From contig CM042030.1 in assembly GCA_023525975.1 (NCBI GenBank), positions 23,058,350-23,122,349 on the forward strand: a stretch of DNA of 64,000 nucleotides, given 5' to 3'. Position numbers and translations under genes: made by a program. This DNA comes from Smallanthus sonchifolius. Lineage: Eukaryota; Streptophyta; Magnoliopsida; Asterales; Asteraceae. The number at the start of each line of letters is the position of its first letter. Positions within the stretch are counted from its first letter, which is position 1. The notes under the pieces were generated by a model that saw nothing but the letters and a program-made list of their open reading frames with translations, was not told where the DNA came from and searched no databases. Below, one piece after another: positions 33,714-45,943 of this stretch.

Positions 33714-35957
33714 TGTGACGTTTCAGATTTTTCGTTCTCGCACATGTATTATATTTATCGTGTAATCATTCTCTATTTTAATAAAGCGTAAGAGTTTTAT
33801 TTGGTTTTATACAAATAGGTATTTTATTTTACGGATTTAAACTAATTAAAATTTTATAAATTTTAAAATTAATATAAAGTTTTATATAAAAATCTAAAGT
33901 TAAAAAGTTGTATATTTAATAAAATAACCTATTTAAATAAGATAAATAACTTTTATAAAAATTATTTATAATAATAAAAATAAAATAAGGTTATAAAAAC
34001 ATTTTTAAATTAATTTGATTTAAAAGAAATTAAATTAATTTATTTAAATAAAAGTTCAGGGGTTGTGTTGTAATTAAACAAACAAGAAGGTTTTAAGCTA
34101 AAGTCTGTTGAGGGACTGTTTCTGGACAAATTAAACTACAAGGATCCATCCGTAATTATCTCAGGGGGCGAATTAAAACAAAATTTAACTCCAGGGACTA
34201 AATCTGCCACATTGCAAATCGTAAATCCGGTCCGGCGGTCCAAAGCTTTTTCCGGCGAGCCACCGACAGGGCTGTTCCCTGCACCTCGACAGCCGCTAAA
34301 GGCACCTCTGGCTTCGTCTCTCCCACGCGAACAAGAACCCCCGACCAATTGGTCTCCCCAACATAAGGATCGTCTGATCCTGTTGGTGGCCGAGAAACCC
34401 ACGTTTGAATTCGCGCCCGAAAGACCACCTCCACGCATGTTGAATATCTGGGTAGTTTCGTCTCGTCCAGACTAGTGTCGGAACATGCCCAATTGCATGT
34501 TTTAACAAAGAAATCAAGCTCGGCTATAAATAGCCATAGTCGGACCTGCTAGAGCTCGCGACCCCTTTTTCACCCACTCTCACTTCAAATTGAAGACGGC
34601 ATTGTGTTCGTCGCCTCTGAGTGAAGCTGTGACCAGAGTCTTAGAGCCCAATTCCATCCCGAAGCTTGAATTCCCATTCTTGATATTCTCGGATTAAAAG
34701 CTCTGCCGTTCGACCCTTCACGACCACGTAAGAATCCTCAACTTCGTTTCTTTACCTTCTGTTATCATAAGACAAACTGAACCAATCAAAGTCACGACTC
34801 CAAACCATCGATAACCGGACAAACTAATGTTACTGTTTTATTTGCTAAAGTCTGGGCCATCGAAACTGCTTAGTTTCGATTGAGTAAATGGTCAATCGAA
34901 AGTAATAGCTTCGATAGATGGTAGTTTCGACAGCCTGTATCACTTACATATGATCAATCGAAACTAGTAGTATCGATAGATAGTAGTTTCGACAGTTCTG
35001 TAAATGGTCAATCGAAACTAGTGGTTTCGATTGAACACAGTTTCGATACCTGTCACAACTATAAAACAGTTTCGATCAAATCAGTAATTTCAAGTCAATC
35101 TGGACCAACTTCTATGCAAATACCACTGAGAAATGCTATTATAAACTTATACACAATTAAATACGCACATGTAAACATACAATAATACCCATTTATCTAC
35201 ATAGGGTATCAACGTGCTTAGGCTTCCACATACTTATCACCTACACGCGTGGAAAAATACCCGCTTGCAAGGTGAGTTACATAGCCCCTATTTTACATTT
35301 TTATACGTTTTGGGGTGAAACATTATACATGCTACTCACATTGTTTGTACGTGTTATACATGAGACTATATGCTTATTCTTTGGATGTACATACATTTAA
35401 ACACAAGACAACCAACTGTAATATTGATAGATCTATTGTGCCTGACCAGCCCACCCGGTTAGGGTGTTTATTACTGCATACTCAGATATAACCGTGTGTT
35501 ATATTCAAACATATCGGATATAGTGGGTAACTATATTCAAACATACCGGACTTAGCTTTTGTGCTCTGTTCAAGCGTGTCAAACTCGGTTTGAATTGTGA
35601 TTAAATAAATGATACATCCTACATACTATGTTTAACAAGATAAACAATGAGTTGCAAAATAATTTACAACTACTGTTTACCGGAATTACTAAACCTATGT
35701 ACTCACCAACTTTTTAGTTGACACTTGATTTAAATAATGTTTCAGGTTTGGATATGTGACTACTTGCCGAAGATTTCTCCACTTAAGGACTATGGACCTA
35801 GTTAAATAAATCAATGTTTTGAACTAGACTAGGTTATTTGGAATGTATCGTATTTGGATCTTGTTAATGAATTATGCAACCTTTTAGCTATCATGTGCTT
35901 TTGAACAATCATTCCATTGTCCGCCTCGATGATTCCGCCATCGGTCGGGGTGTGACA
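33714..35957 (+). repeat. A1 3' LTR
   Basis: 2,244 bp, 79 bp shorter than the 5' LTR. TATA-like box 34525-34532, palindrome array 34859-35066 (one unit fewer), intron-like segment 35272-35745. Otherwise nearly identical to 25992-28314. Confidence 0.95.
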
Positions 35958-35962
35958 TGTTG
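35958..35962. repeat. A1 target-site duplication TGTTG (right)
   Basis: Matches 25987-25991. Confidence 0.9.
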
Positions 35963-36633
35963 CCAGCCTTAAAGTTTAGGAATTCATTTTCCACTCGGTC
36001 AATTTCATTCTGGGGACAGAACTTCGGAATTATTAGCTTCTTTAGGTCTTCCCATGTCATTCTTGCAAGAGCGTTTGGGGACTTTGTCCGCTGGATGTTC
36101 CTCCACCAACCTAGTGCTTCATTGGTGAAAGAATGAGCAACATATTTAACCGCCTGGTCCGGTCGACACTCGCTGATGTTGATTACAGCGTTCATCCTCT
36201 CAATCCATTCGAGTGTTTCCACTGAATCCTTGCTACCATCAAACTTGGGTGGGTCTCCATCCTTGAAACCTTTGTAAGTACACCCACGATTGCTTGATGC
36301 CACTCTTACTTCATCCCCGTCACTGTCATAAATTTTCTCTTCATTGTTCCCTTCATCCTCTTCTTTGCTTTTCTTTAGTGCCTCAGATAGTAGGTCAGGC
36401 AATATGTTCTTCAGAGTGAGCACAACTTCACGGGCTATAGCATCCCTGACTTCGGGTTCCAACTGTATAGGCCCTGGATTGTCGTCCCTAGTTGGGGTCA
36501 CTTCTGTTTCGTGCACACTTTCGGTGTGTTCTGCGTGCACACTCTCTTCTTCTTCAAATCTTTGGTTCAACGGAGGTCTACCTACTCGGCCAGTGCGACC
36601 ACATCGGCGTCCTGTCCTTCCTCCACCAGCCAT
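35958..36633 (-). pseudogene. B1 gag, N-terminal part, cut by A1
   Basis: Starts at ATG 36633 with a Gly/Arg-rich segment (MAGGGRTGRRCGRTGRVGRP). An acidic stretch follows (LKKSKEEDEGNNEEKIYDSD), then a retrotransposon capsid region with KFDGSKDSVETLEWIERMN, AVKYVAHSFTNEALGWWRN and TWEDLKKLIIPKFCPQNEID. It is open until A1 interrupts it after FLNFKAGN. The remainder is at 25826-25991, in phase. The product would package element RNA in virus-like particles. Confidence 0.88.
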
Positions 36634-36967
36634 AGTTCTTAGTTTCCTGATAGTTATAAACGGAATACATCAATGTCATTTCTTCAGATCATAGTTTGGA
36701 ACAGTACGAGCAAGGTAAATTATTAATTACAGTGACCGGTTTGTGATTACTAATTTACATTGCTTTTCAGGTTCAAAACTCTTCAAGTCGGTTGTGACAT
36801 TGACATCTATTTGTTCTAAGTTAAGGTATCTATTCTTATCCAAGTGCATTAACTTCAATACTTACTTATCGTGTTTGCGTTGGTTACCCATGACTGACAT
36901 CCGTGCGTTGGTCCCATAATCAATTTGAGTCCAGACATTTAGGGATGTCTGAATCTCTCAAACTATT
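36634..36967 (-). other. B1 leader
   Basis: 334 bp between PBS and gag, no frame. I do not see the GTGCAC-loop hairpin of A1, A2 and D in it. Confidence 0.5.
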
Positions 36968-36979
36968 GCTCTGATACCA
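36968..36979 (-). promoter_or_regulatory. B1 primer-binding site
   Basis: Minus strand TGGTATCAGAGC, three bases from the LTR end (36983). Same tRNA primer as the A family. Confidence 0.9.
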
Positions 36980-37355
36980 ACCTGTATGGCCCCTTTTCCC
37001 GGGTAACCTCACTTGTTGGATTTACTCATAAACATAGTCATAATCACTGAGCTTAAATTTAAAACATTCGAATTCATTCATTACATAACGTAACATGACA
37101 TGACATAACAGCGGAAGTCTTTTAAAATTAAGTACATAACATTTGTCTTAACATTTATAAGTATGGGATGTCAGTCTTGTGCCGGGTATCCTTCACGCCT
37201 TCGCATGACCCTTCCTTTCTGTACCTGAAATGTATACTAAAAGTCAGCTAACGCTGGTGAGTTCTAGTTTAAAACTATTAAGTATGATCATTCTTTTCTT
37301 TATAAGTATACATAATTATATACATACATTTCTACAAATACGTATTCATAGCTTT

Positions 37356-37592
37356 TACTTTTCTTTCTTTATTCTTATGTGACTACATAGGTATGTATTC
37401 ACCTTTTCTTTCTTTATTTTTATGTGATTACATAGGTATGTATTCACCTTTTCTTTCTTTATTCTTATGTGACTACATAGGTATGTATTCACCTTTTCTT
37501 TCTTTATTCTTATGTGATTACATAGGTATGTATTCACCTTTTCTTTCTTTATTCTTATGTGACTATATAGGTATGTATTCACCTTTTCTTTC
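37356..37592. repeat. 45-bp tandem array in the B1 5' LTR
   Basis: About five units with the same GACTA/GATTA alternation as 20100-20336. Confidence 0.85.
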
Positions 37593-38388
37593 CTTAACAT
37601 TCATTGGTCATACAAATAAGGGTGATCAACCCATCTTACGGTACGTATATCTCAAAGACATACGCCCTTGAGCTACCGTCGTAGCCCTTTTACTCGTCCG
37701 GTCCTACTAACCGTCCGCCTTAACTTTGGTCCGGCCAACCTTCGGCTGTCCGTCTTACCCGTCCTACCGACGTAGTCCGTCATATTCGCCCGTCTGCCAT
37801 AAGGCATCCGTTTCCCACGCGATCTATTGTTTATGCAACCGTTATACTATATTAGCATTTACTTCGACCACCCTTTTATGCTTTTTATACGTCCTAGCTT
37901 GCGAAGGAACGTTTCTTTCCCGGTTGCAAAATAGTCGCGTGGTCGTCCGTCTACAGAAGTAGCCGTTAGCTTCGTTTCCGTCCTTAACGTATACATACAT
38001 TCACAACATGCAATATAAATAATTATAAAGCAAGATTTCATTTATTTACGTTATGCCATTCTTTCCTTCATTCTTTGTAAACATACGTTTCATTCTTTGT
38101 TTATAATTCATTCTCATATATATAACATATATATTAGTACATCACGTATGATCACATTAGCATTCATATCCTTTATTCATTTAGTGTATACATTTCAGCC
38201 CTAAAACATTTAATATGGTTTGCACATAACATAGAAGGGGGCACATAGAACTCACCTGATGAGTAGTTTCTGAGATACACTTAGCTGGTTACTGAGCGTC
38301 ACTAATGTCACTCACAATCTGTATAATAAAGTCATACACGTAAGGTAGTGCTCCTAGATGACGCTAGACATTACTATGCTTGAACCTA

Positions 38389-38815
38389 GTAGTTTCGATG
38401 GATTTGCTTATGTCGAAACTTGATAGTTTCGATAGGTTGCTTATGTCGAAACTTGGTAGTTTCGATAGGATGCTTATGTCAAAACTTGGTAGTTTCGATA
38501 GGTTGCTTATGTCGAAACTTAGTAGTTTCGATAGGTTTCTTATGTCGAAACTTGGTAGTTTCGATAGGTTGCTTATGTTGAAACTTGGTAGTTTCGATAG
38601 GTTGCTTATGTCGAAAATTGGTAGTTTCGATAAGTAACTTAGGTGTAATCTTAGCTTCGGATCGTGGGCTCATATCGAAACTATGGTAGTTTCGATGGGC
38701 CTGCATATATCGAAACTGAGTAGTTTCGATGGGTCTGCACATATCGAAACTGAGTAGTTTCGATGGGTCTGCACATATCGAAACTAAGTAGTTTCGATGG
38801 TTCTGCATATATCGT
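38389..38815. repeat. 33- and 34-bp palindrome arrays in the B1 5' LTR
   Basis: 33-bp units at 38389-38640, 34-bp units at 38668-38815. Each unit has TCGAAACT and AGTTTCGA arms, with a few units mutated in one arm (for example TTGAAACT). Confidence 0.9.
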
Positions 38816-39309
38816 CTTCCCCAAAAATCTAAAGTTTTTGCATGCGAGTCTGATCGAGTCAATATCTCAATTTTCTTAGATCAAAACGTTCGGTTTTCAT
38901 TCTAGATGCTATACCTAAGGTCATTTTCAAGTTTCATCCGCAAAATCGTTACCTTTTTAGCCAAAACCCGAAAATCCTAAAAATCATAAAAACTCAGATT
39001 ATGATCGAAAGCTTGCCTGGATTGGATTTCTGATTCGGAGAAGATGACCACGAGCACAGCAGCAACGTTCTCCTGAATTCCCGAGTCGATCCGTCACTTT
39101 CTCTCTCTAGACTCGAGCTCTCTTCTCTCTCTCTAGAACTTGTGAATGGTAGAAATGAAAGGTTTGGAGCAGCCCTTGCCCTTATATACTTGGGCTTCCT
39201 TCGGCCCGTTGGAGCCGAGCCCAAGCCCATCTGTTTTCCTTTCGCCATTTAAAAATTATAAATTTCGATAGTGTCATTATTTATTTATTACCAGTTTTGA
39301 GATGTTACA

Positions 39310-39314
39310 AGTTC
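39310..39314. repeat. B1 target-site duplication AGTTC (right)
   Basis: Matches 19721-19725. Confidence 0.9.
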
Positions 39315-42300
39315 CACACCACATGCCATTTCGTGATACATGTTTCCCTCGGTAACTGAGGTGTGTTGTGCTTGGAGAATGCGTGCTTGGATATCGTTAT
39401 GAATACGAACACTATGAAGCATGATACGTTCTTTACGACTCAAGGCGTCGGCTACAACATTTGCTTTACCGGGGTGGTAGCGAATCTCGCAGTCGTTAAG
39501 AAGTTCGACCATTGTCGTTGCCTCATATTAAGCTCTTTTTGATTGAAAATATGTTGGAGACTTTTGTGGTCGGTGAAAACCACGCATTTGGTGCCATAAA
39601 GGTAGTGTCTCCAAATTTTCAAGGCGAAGACGACAACACCAAGCTCGAGATCATGGGTCGTATAGTTCTTCTCGTGGATTTTGAGCTGACGTGATGCGTA
39701 TGCAATTACTTGGCCACGCTGCATAAGAACACAACCAAGACCTTGGTTGGATGCATCGCAATAAACGACAAAGTCGTCATTACCACTAGGAAGAGTTAGA
39801 ATAGGAGCGTTGCAGAGCTTGTGCTTGAGAGTTTGAAAAGTTTCCTCTTGTTTGGGTCCCCACTCGTAAGGTTTACCTTTATGAGTCAAGGCAATGAGCG
39901 GGACCGCAATCTTGGAGAAATTTGAGATGAAGCGGCGATAGTAACCCGCTAGTCCAAGGAAGGAACGAATCTCGGTAGGAGTCTTAGGAGTACTCCAATT
40001 CTTTACCGCCTCGATTTTTGCCGGGTCCACATGAATCCCCTTTTCGTTGACTATGTGTCCCAAAAATTGAACTTCCTTTAGCCAGAATTCACACTTGGAG
40101 AACTTGGCGTATAGTCGTTCTTTCTTCAAGAGCTCCAAAATCAAACGAAGTTGTTGTTCATGTTCCGCTTTCGTTTTAGAATAGATGAGAATGTCGTCAA
40201 TGAAAACGACCACGAACTTGTCCAAATAAGGCTTGCATACGCGGTTCATGAGATCCATGAAAACCGCAGGTGCATTAGTCAAACCAAAATGCATGACCAT
40301 GAACTCGTAGTGACCATATCTAGTCCGAAAGGCAGTCTTCGGAATGTCTTCATCGAGAACACGAAGTTGATGGTATCCGGAACGAAGGTCGATCTTGGAA
40401 AAACATGTTGAACCTTGAAGTTGGTCGAAAAGATCGTCGATACGGGGTAAAGGATAACGGTTCTTTATCGTAAGTTTGTTGAGTTCACGATAATCAATGC
40501 ACATTCGAAACGATCCATCCTTTTTCTTTACGAAAAGCACGGGAGCACCCCAAGGCGAATGGCTTGGTCAGATGAAACCTTTGGATAAGAGCTCTTGTAA
40601 TTGACTTGCGAGCTCTTGCATCTCGGAAGGTGCAAGACGATAAGGAGCTTTTGCCACGGGAGTTGCTCCGGGCACGAGGTCAATACGAAACTCTACTTGT
40701 CTAGGGGGAGGAAGACCGGGTAAATCCTTGGGGAATACCTCGGGAAAGTCTCGAATGATCGGAATATCTTGCAATTTCTTACCCTTGTCTTTCGTGTCAA
40801 CTACGTGGGCCAAGAAAGCAACGTACTTTTTCCGCAAGTACTTTTGTGCCAATGTGCAAGACATGAGTTGAAGACCACGACATGGTTTTTCACTAAAAAT
40901 AACTAACGTGTCGCCCGAAGGGAGAGGTATACGAATGCACTTTTCATAGTAAATAACCTCGGCATGGTGCTTGGATAACCAATCCATGCCAATTATAATA
41001 TCAAAGCTTCCCAGTTGCATTGGAAGGAGATCAACAGAGAACACATGATTATTAAGATCGAGATTGCAGTCGCGGATAACAGAATTTATAGTAATAGATT
41101 TCCCGTTTGCTATTTCCACGGAATAAGAATTGTCAAGTTTCGTTCTTTGTTTAGCAAGTCGAGATTCAAAGGTAAGAGACACAAAACTCCTAACGGCACC
41201 GGTATCAAATAAAACGGATGCATAATGATTGTTTACGAGAAATGTACCGTTTATCACGTCGTTGTTTGCTTGTGCCTCATTAGCGTTTATATTAAACGCT
41301 CGTCCTTAAGGACCACCTTGTTGATGAAGTTTTGGGCATCGGTCACGGAAATGGTTTGGATCTCCACATTCGTAACATGCCCGACCATTGAGAGGTGCTG
41401 GATAGTTTGGACGGTTGGCTGGAGCAGTTTGATGGACGTGAGGACGGGTACGGCAAGTAGTGGCCATGTGTCCATATCGTCCGCAGCTTGAACACAATCG
41501 GCATGGTATTTGCTGGTCTGACATTGGGGATTTGGGCCCATATAAGGTTTTGGGTTTTGACCCAAAGGTGCCACTTGAATAGTAGGTACGGTGGGAGTTA
41601 CGGCTGTGAAGTTTCAACCCTTTCGTTTCTTGTTGCGGTTAGAAGACTCGGGCCTTACATCTTTGACGGCCACAAGAGTAGAAACAACCTTCTTGGAACC
41701 ATTTCTTGATTAGGTTTCGGCTTTGACGTGGTTGTCGGATAGTGTAGCGGATAGACGGATAGCAGCTTCAAATGTGGGAGGATTGCTTCCTAATACAACA
41801 TCCTGAATTTGCATAGGCAGCCCGCCTATGTATTTTTCAATTTCCCGAGACAGGGGAGTGATCATATGAGGTACCAATAGGCTCAGCTCTTGAAATCGGG
41901 TGGTGTAAGCCAGATTATCCCTGCTGTCTTGGGCAAGATCCCAAAACTAAGTCTCGAGCTTCCTCATTTCATTTTGAGGACATATCTCATCGGTCATGGC
42001 TTTCTTCAGGTCGTCCCATGAATAAGATGTAGCAACCTCAACTCCACGAGTGCGTTTCTCACCGTTCCACCAGGTGAGGGCTCTCTTTTGAAGTACACTT
42101 GTGGCATAGCGAACTCGAACATTATCGGGACAGTCACTGTTTAAGAACGTGCTTTCCATGCTTTCAAACCATTATAGTAGGCCGGTAGCACCTTCAGTCC
42201 CGTAAAATTTTGTAGGGTTGCACGAGTTAAAGTGCTTAAACGTGCATTAAGGCGGGTTGGCACAACCGTTTCCTTGGATGTTGTGAGACCCGTCACTGTT

Positions 42301-42402
42301 GTTATTGGCTTGGGTCATTTGTCCCACCAGTTGGGCAAGAAGAGTAGCAAGATCCGGATTGGAAGTGTTAGAGTTTGTATTGACCGCACGTCGAGGAGGC
42401 AT
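39310..42402 (-). pseudogene. A2 gag, protease, RT and RNase H, broken
   Basis: Starts at ATG 42402 (MPPRRAVNTNSN). Gag has stops near 42248 and 42175 (both TAA, the second in place of CAA) and near 41950, 41710 and 41605. Zinc knuckles CSSCGRYGHMATTC and CYECGDPNHFRDRC are intact. Protease reads LFDTGAVRSFVS: the Asp-Thr-Gly is kept, but the residue after Gly-Ala is Val where the others have Asp. A TGA at about 40568-40570 replaces CGA in the KGFIRPS motif. RT has FIDDILIYS and RNase H YCDASNQGLGC. A one-base loss near 39508 shifts frame after NMRQRQW. The frame then reaches CGVEL, where B1 inserted; it continues at 19725. Confidence 0.87.
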
Positions 42403-43320
42403 TCTAACACCATAAGAAAAGACAATAGTTTATAATATTTTAGATAAAGTGGATATATATATATGAGCCATAGTGGGAATAATGTAAGCAGAGATGCGAG
42501 ATTCATCATGTCGCGTGCCAATGTATGTGTATTTATTCAAGGTTGATAGGGGAAATAAGCCATCTATTCCTGGTAGGATATGATGTCATAGATCATTATT
42601 CGCGCAATAGGAATCGCCAGGATTCGCATGCACTACAAATCGTTATTACGTGTGCACCCGTAATAATGATTTGCTTTGCATGTTCATCTAGTTCTCCCTA
42701 TCTTACTATAATGTCCCCAAATTTTGAGTTTAGGTTCGGATCGTATTCTTGCGAATACATTGACTTATCAACATTAAGTAATTTCTCAAAACTTCAAGGA
42801 GACATGCTTTAGCCTATAGGTAAACACTCACTTCAGGAATTCCCAGGAAAGCATACGGGTCCGTTTATTTGGATTTATACGAAATGCTTTCCTAGACAGA
42901 AAACCCAATGTACAGGTGTCACCCTTCCGGATTCCACATGTCCTTTACTGGTTTTCAAGAAATTAGGTCGTTGACGAGATTTTTTTTTTTAGAAATTAAT
43001 AGACTTGTGAGTCTATGAGTATAAAATATGTAGGAATGTTGCAAATAGTATGGATGAGGAAAGAGTATGGATAAGGATGTGTAGTGTATTTGTTTGCATA
43101 TGCTTGTTTGTCAAATGTGTATGTAAAGTATGTATTGTGTGTTTAAAGCCTTGTATGTATGTGTATAAGCCTCATGTACTAAACTTGGAAAAATTCAAAT
43201 AATACCTAACTACAAATAATTCACATAGCAAATAAATCATTTAGCACGTAACACGTAAAAGGGAGTCCTAGGGTTATAGTCTAGGTCATTGTGTCTAATA
43301 ACCTAATTCCCTATAACCAT
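42403..43320 (-). other. A2 leader
   Basis: Non-coding. It carries hairpin 1 arms at 42845-42854 and 42884-42893 and the dimerisation-like hairpin at 42636-42673. Both are in the same order and spacing as in A1. Confidence 0.65.
42636..42673 (-). ncRNA. A2 leader hairpin with GGTGCACA loop
   Basis: Arms CAAATC-A-TTATTACG and CGTAATAA-C-GATTTG give 14 pairs with one mismatch. The loop is identical to those of A1 and D. Confidence 0.55.
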
Positions 43321-43333
43321 GGCTCTGATACCA
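43321..43333 (-). promoter_or_regulatory. A2 primer-binding site
   Basis: Minus strand TGGTATCAGAGCC, three bases from the LTR end. Confidence 0.95.
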
Positions 43334-43336
43334 ATC

Positions 43337-45938
43337 TGTCACACCCCGACCGATGGCGGAATCATCGAGGCGGACAATGGGTGATTGTTCAAAAGCACAT
43401 GATAGCTAAGATGTTGCATAATTCATTAATTTAATTAAAGGTAACAAATATTCAAGTACAATACAATTCAAATAACCTAAACTATTTCAAAACATTGATT
43501 TAATTAACTAGGTCCATAAGTTCTTAAGTGGAAGAATCTTCAGCAAGCAATCACATATCCAAACCTGAAACATTAGTTAAATCAAGTGTCAACTATAAAG
43601 TTGGTGAGTACATAGGTTTTGTGGACTTGATAAATAGTAGATAAAAACATTTTGAAAACTCATTGTTTAACTTGTTAGACATAGCATATATGGTTGAACC
43701 CTTCATGTTTATCTAAGTACAAATCAAACCTTTATTGACGCGATTGAACATAGCACAACAGCTAGGCCCGGTATGATTGAATATAGTTATCCACTATATC
43801 CGATATGTTTGAATATAACACACGACTATACCCGAGTATGCAGTAATAAACACCCTACCCGGGTGGGCTGGTCAGGCACAATAGATCTATTAATATTACT
43901 GTTGGTTCTCTTTGTGTTTACAGTTAATGAATGTACACCCCAGATAATTCACGATGAACAAGCATATAATCCACATGTATAACACGTATAAACAATTTGA
44001 TGAGTAGCATGAAGTGTATATGTAATAATGTTTCACCCCAAAGCATGTAAAAAGGTAAAATAGGGGCTATGTAACTCACCTTGCTAGCGAATGTTTTAAT
44101 CCACGTGTGTATGTGATAAGGATATTGGTATCTAAGCACGTTGAAACCCTATGTAGATGAATATGTATTATTGTATGTTTGTATATGTGTATTAGTGTTT
44201 AAACGTGTATGGGTTTATAAATTAAAACATTCCTTAAAATTATTTGTATAAAATAATGTAGTAGAAAACTAACGATTTTTGTAAAATTTAACATTTAAAA
44301 ATATATTTTAATCTTGTTAAAATATTATATTTTTAAATAAGTAGCTACTATGTTTATTGCATTTATAAAAATTTCTATTTGTTTATTTATATTATTTATT
44401 ATTATATATATTATTTTTTGTGAGTTAAAACTACTTAAACAAGTTTATAAAAATATTGGGCTTATTTTTTTATAAAAATTTGACGGGTTAAATACGTGTA
44501 AACAGTCGTTTAAAGGTTTCCAAAATAAACGAACGAATCTACCGGTTCGTAATAGTTTTTAGTGTGTAAAGAAAACAATAAAATGAGATAAATAAAATAA
44601 TAAAATAAAATAAAATGAAAAATGGTTGGGCCGGAGGCCAACAAGGATCGAACCCGAGACCTCGGACATAACACACACACGCATAACCAGCCGAGCTATC
44701 GCCCATTGCTGGTTATGTGTGGGATGTTTAATTGATAGCTACTCAGAGGGTTTGGTCCGGGTTCTCGGCAACTGGCAAACCGGTGTCCGAGAACACTGGT
44801 TTGCCCGGTAATCGATGGTCTGAGGCCAAGTTTTCGTTTGGTACAGATGGCCAGACGATGACCGAAGGTAAAGGAACGAATTTGAGGCTTGTTACTTGGT
44901 CGCAAAGGGTCGAGACGGTTGGTTCGTTATTACAAAAATACCAAGAATGGGGAATTACGACTCGGGACGAATTGGGCTCTGAGACTCTGGTCGCAGCTTC
45001 ACACAGAGGCGACGAACACAATGACAGCTTCATTTTGCAGTGAGAGCGAGTGATGAAGGGAGAGTGAGCTCGAGAAGGTCCGGTAATAGCTATATATAGT
45101 CGAACCTGATCCCGATAATGAAACATGAAATTGAGTATATCTAGACACTCGTCTGGGAAAGCCGAAGCTATCGAGCCATCTTGCAGGCGTGGAGGTCTCT
45201 TGACGAGGCCAATTTCGCGGCGTTGACTTTCAGTCACAAACGCGAGCAGGCTTTTCGTATGTTAAAAAGACAAATTGGTCGGGGGCTTCGGTTCGCGTGG
45301 AGACGACGAGGTCAGGGAGCCCCTTTTCGTCTGTCGAGGTGCAGGGAAACAAGTGTGTCGGGGTTCGCTGGAAAAGAGCTTGGACCGCCGGACAAGGGAA
45401 GAGATGACCGGATTTGCGATTTGGAAGATGGCAAGAATGGTCCCTGGAGTTTGTTTTTGAATTATAATAGTCCCTGCGATTTATACCTGTTAGTTCTTGT
45501 GGTTTAGTTTGTCCATAAATAGACCCTTAACTTGTTTTTATTTTAAAACCTTCTAGTTTAAAAATTTTCAAAACAGACCCCTTAACTTTTATAAAAAAAA
45601 GTAATTAATTTCTTTTTAATTTAAATTACATTTAAGTGGTTTTATAAACTTATTTTATTATTATTATATATATTTTTTTATAAAGGTTAATTATTTTATT
45701 TAAATAAATTATCTTATTTGTTTATATATGAATCTTTTAAATTTAGATTTTTATATAAAATTTTATATAAGTTTAAAACTTATAAAATTTTAATCATTTT
45801 AAATCCATAAATTAAAAATATATACTTTGTACAATATATATATACAAAAATTAAATAAATACCCTTGTATTTCACTGAATAGAAATTGTTTACATAACAT
45901 ATATTATAAGAGTGTGTATAAAAACACGAAATGTCACA
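43337..45938 (-). repeat. A2 5' LTR
   Basis: 2,602 bp. TATA-like TATATATAG near 45091, first donor GTAACA (from 44895; the 3' LTR has GTAAGA), tRNA-like module 44624-44720, second intron 43565-44079. The 62-bp block near 45174-45235 is missing from the 3' LTR. Confidence 0.93.
44624..44720 (-). other. tRNA-like module in the A2 5' LTR
   Basis: Same as 17073-17168: an A-box-like GATAGCTCGGCTGGTTATG and the B-box-like GGGTTCGATCC on the minus strand. Confidence 0.55.
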
Positions 45939-45943
45939 CTTCA
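45939..45943. repeat. A2 target-site duplication CTTCA (right)
   Basis: Matches 15796-15800. Joining the two sides restores the A3 KGFIRPSHSPWG motif. Confidence 0.9.

Larger units (their letters stand above)
25992..35957 (+). mobile_element. A1: complete Tekay-like chromovirus, innermost of the nest
   Basis: 9,966 bp with 5' LTR 25992-28314, PBS 28318-28330, gag-pol 29222-33665, a purine tract ATGGGGAGAC just before 33714, and 3' LTR 33714-35957. TGTTG duplications flank it inside B1 gag. Nesting makes it the youngest insertion here, and its LTRs are nearly identical apart from two indels. Coding breaks make it non-autonomous. Confidence 0.97.
19726..39309 (-). mobile_element. B1: full-length chromovirus, minus strand, holding A1
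   Basis: 5' LTR 36983-39309, PBS 36968-36979, gag from 36633, pol ending at 22094, 3' LTR 19726-22054. The two LTRs are 2327 and 2329 bp and look highly similar throughout. The span is 19,584 bp, or about 9,610 bp without A1. AGTTC duplications flank it inside A2 pol. Confidence 0.95.
36983..39309 (-). repeat. B1 5' LTR
   Basis: 2,327 bp. TATA-like box 39181-39188, a GC-type first donor CAG|GCAAGC (from 39016), palindrome arrays 38668-38815 and 38389-38640, second intron 37225-38255, and the 45-bp array 37356-37592 inside it. Its terminus reads TGTATGG on the plus strand where the 3' LTR has TGTAAGG. Confidence 0.93.
15801..45938 (-). mobile_element. A2: full-length Tekay-like chromovirus, minus strand, holding B1
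   Basis: 5' LTR 43337-45938, PBS 43321-43333, gag-pol start at 42402, 3' LTR 15801-18328. The span is 30,138 bp, or about 10,550 bp without B1. CTTCA duplications flank it inside A3 pol. LTR ends (GGTCGGGGTGTGACA in element sense) ally it to A1 rather than to A3. Confidence 0.95.
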
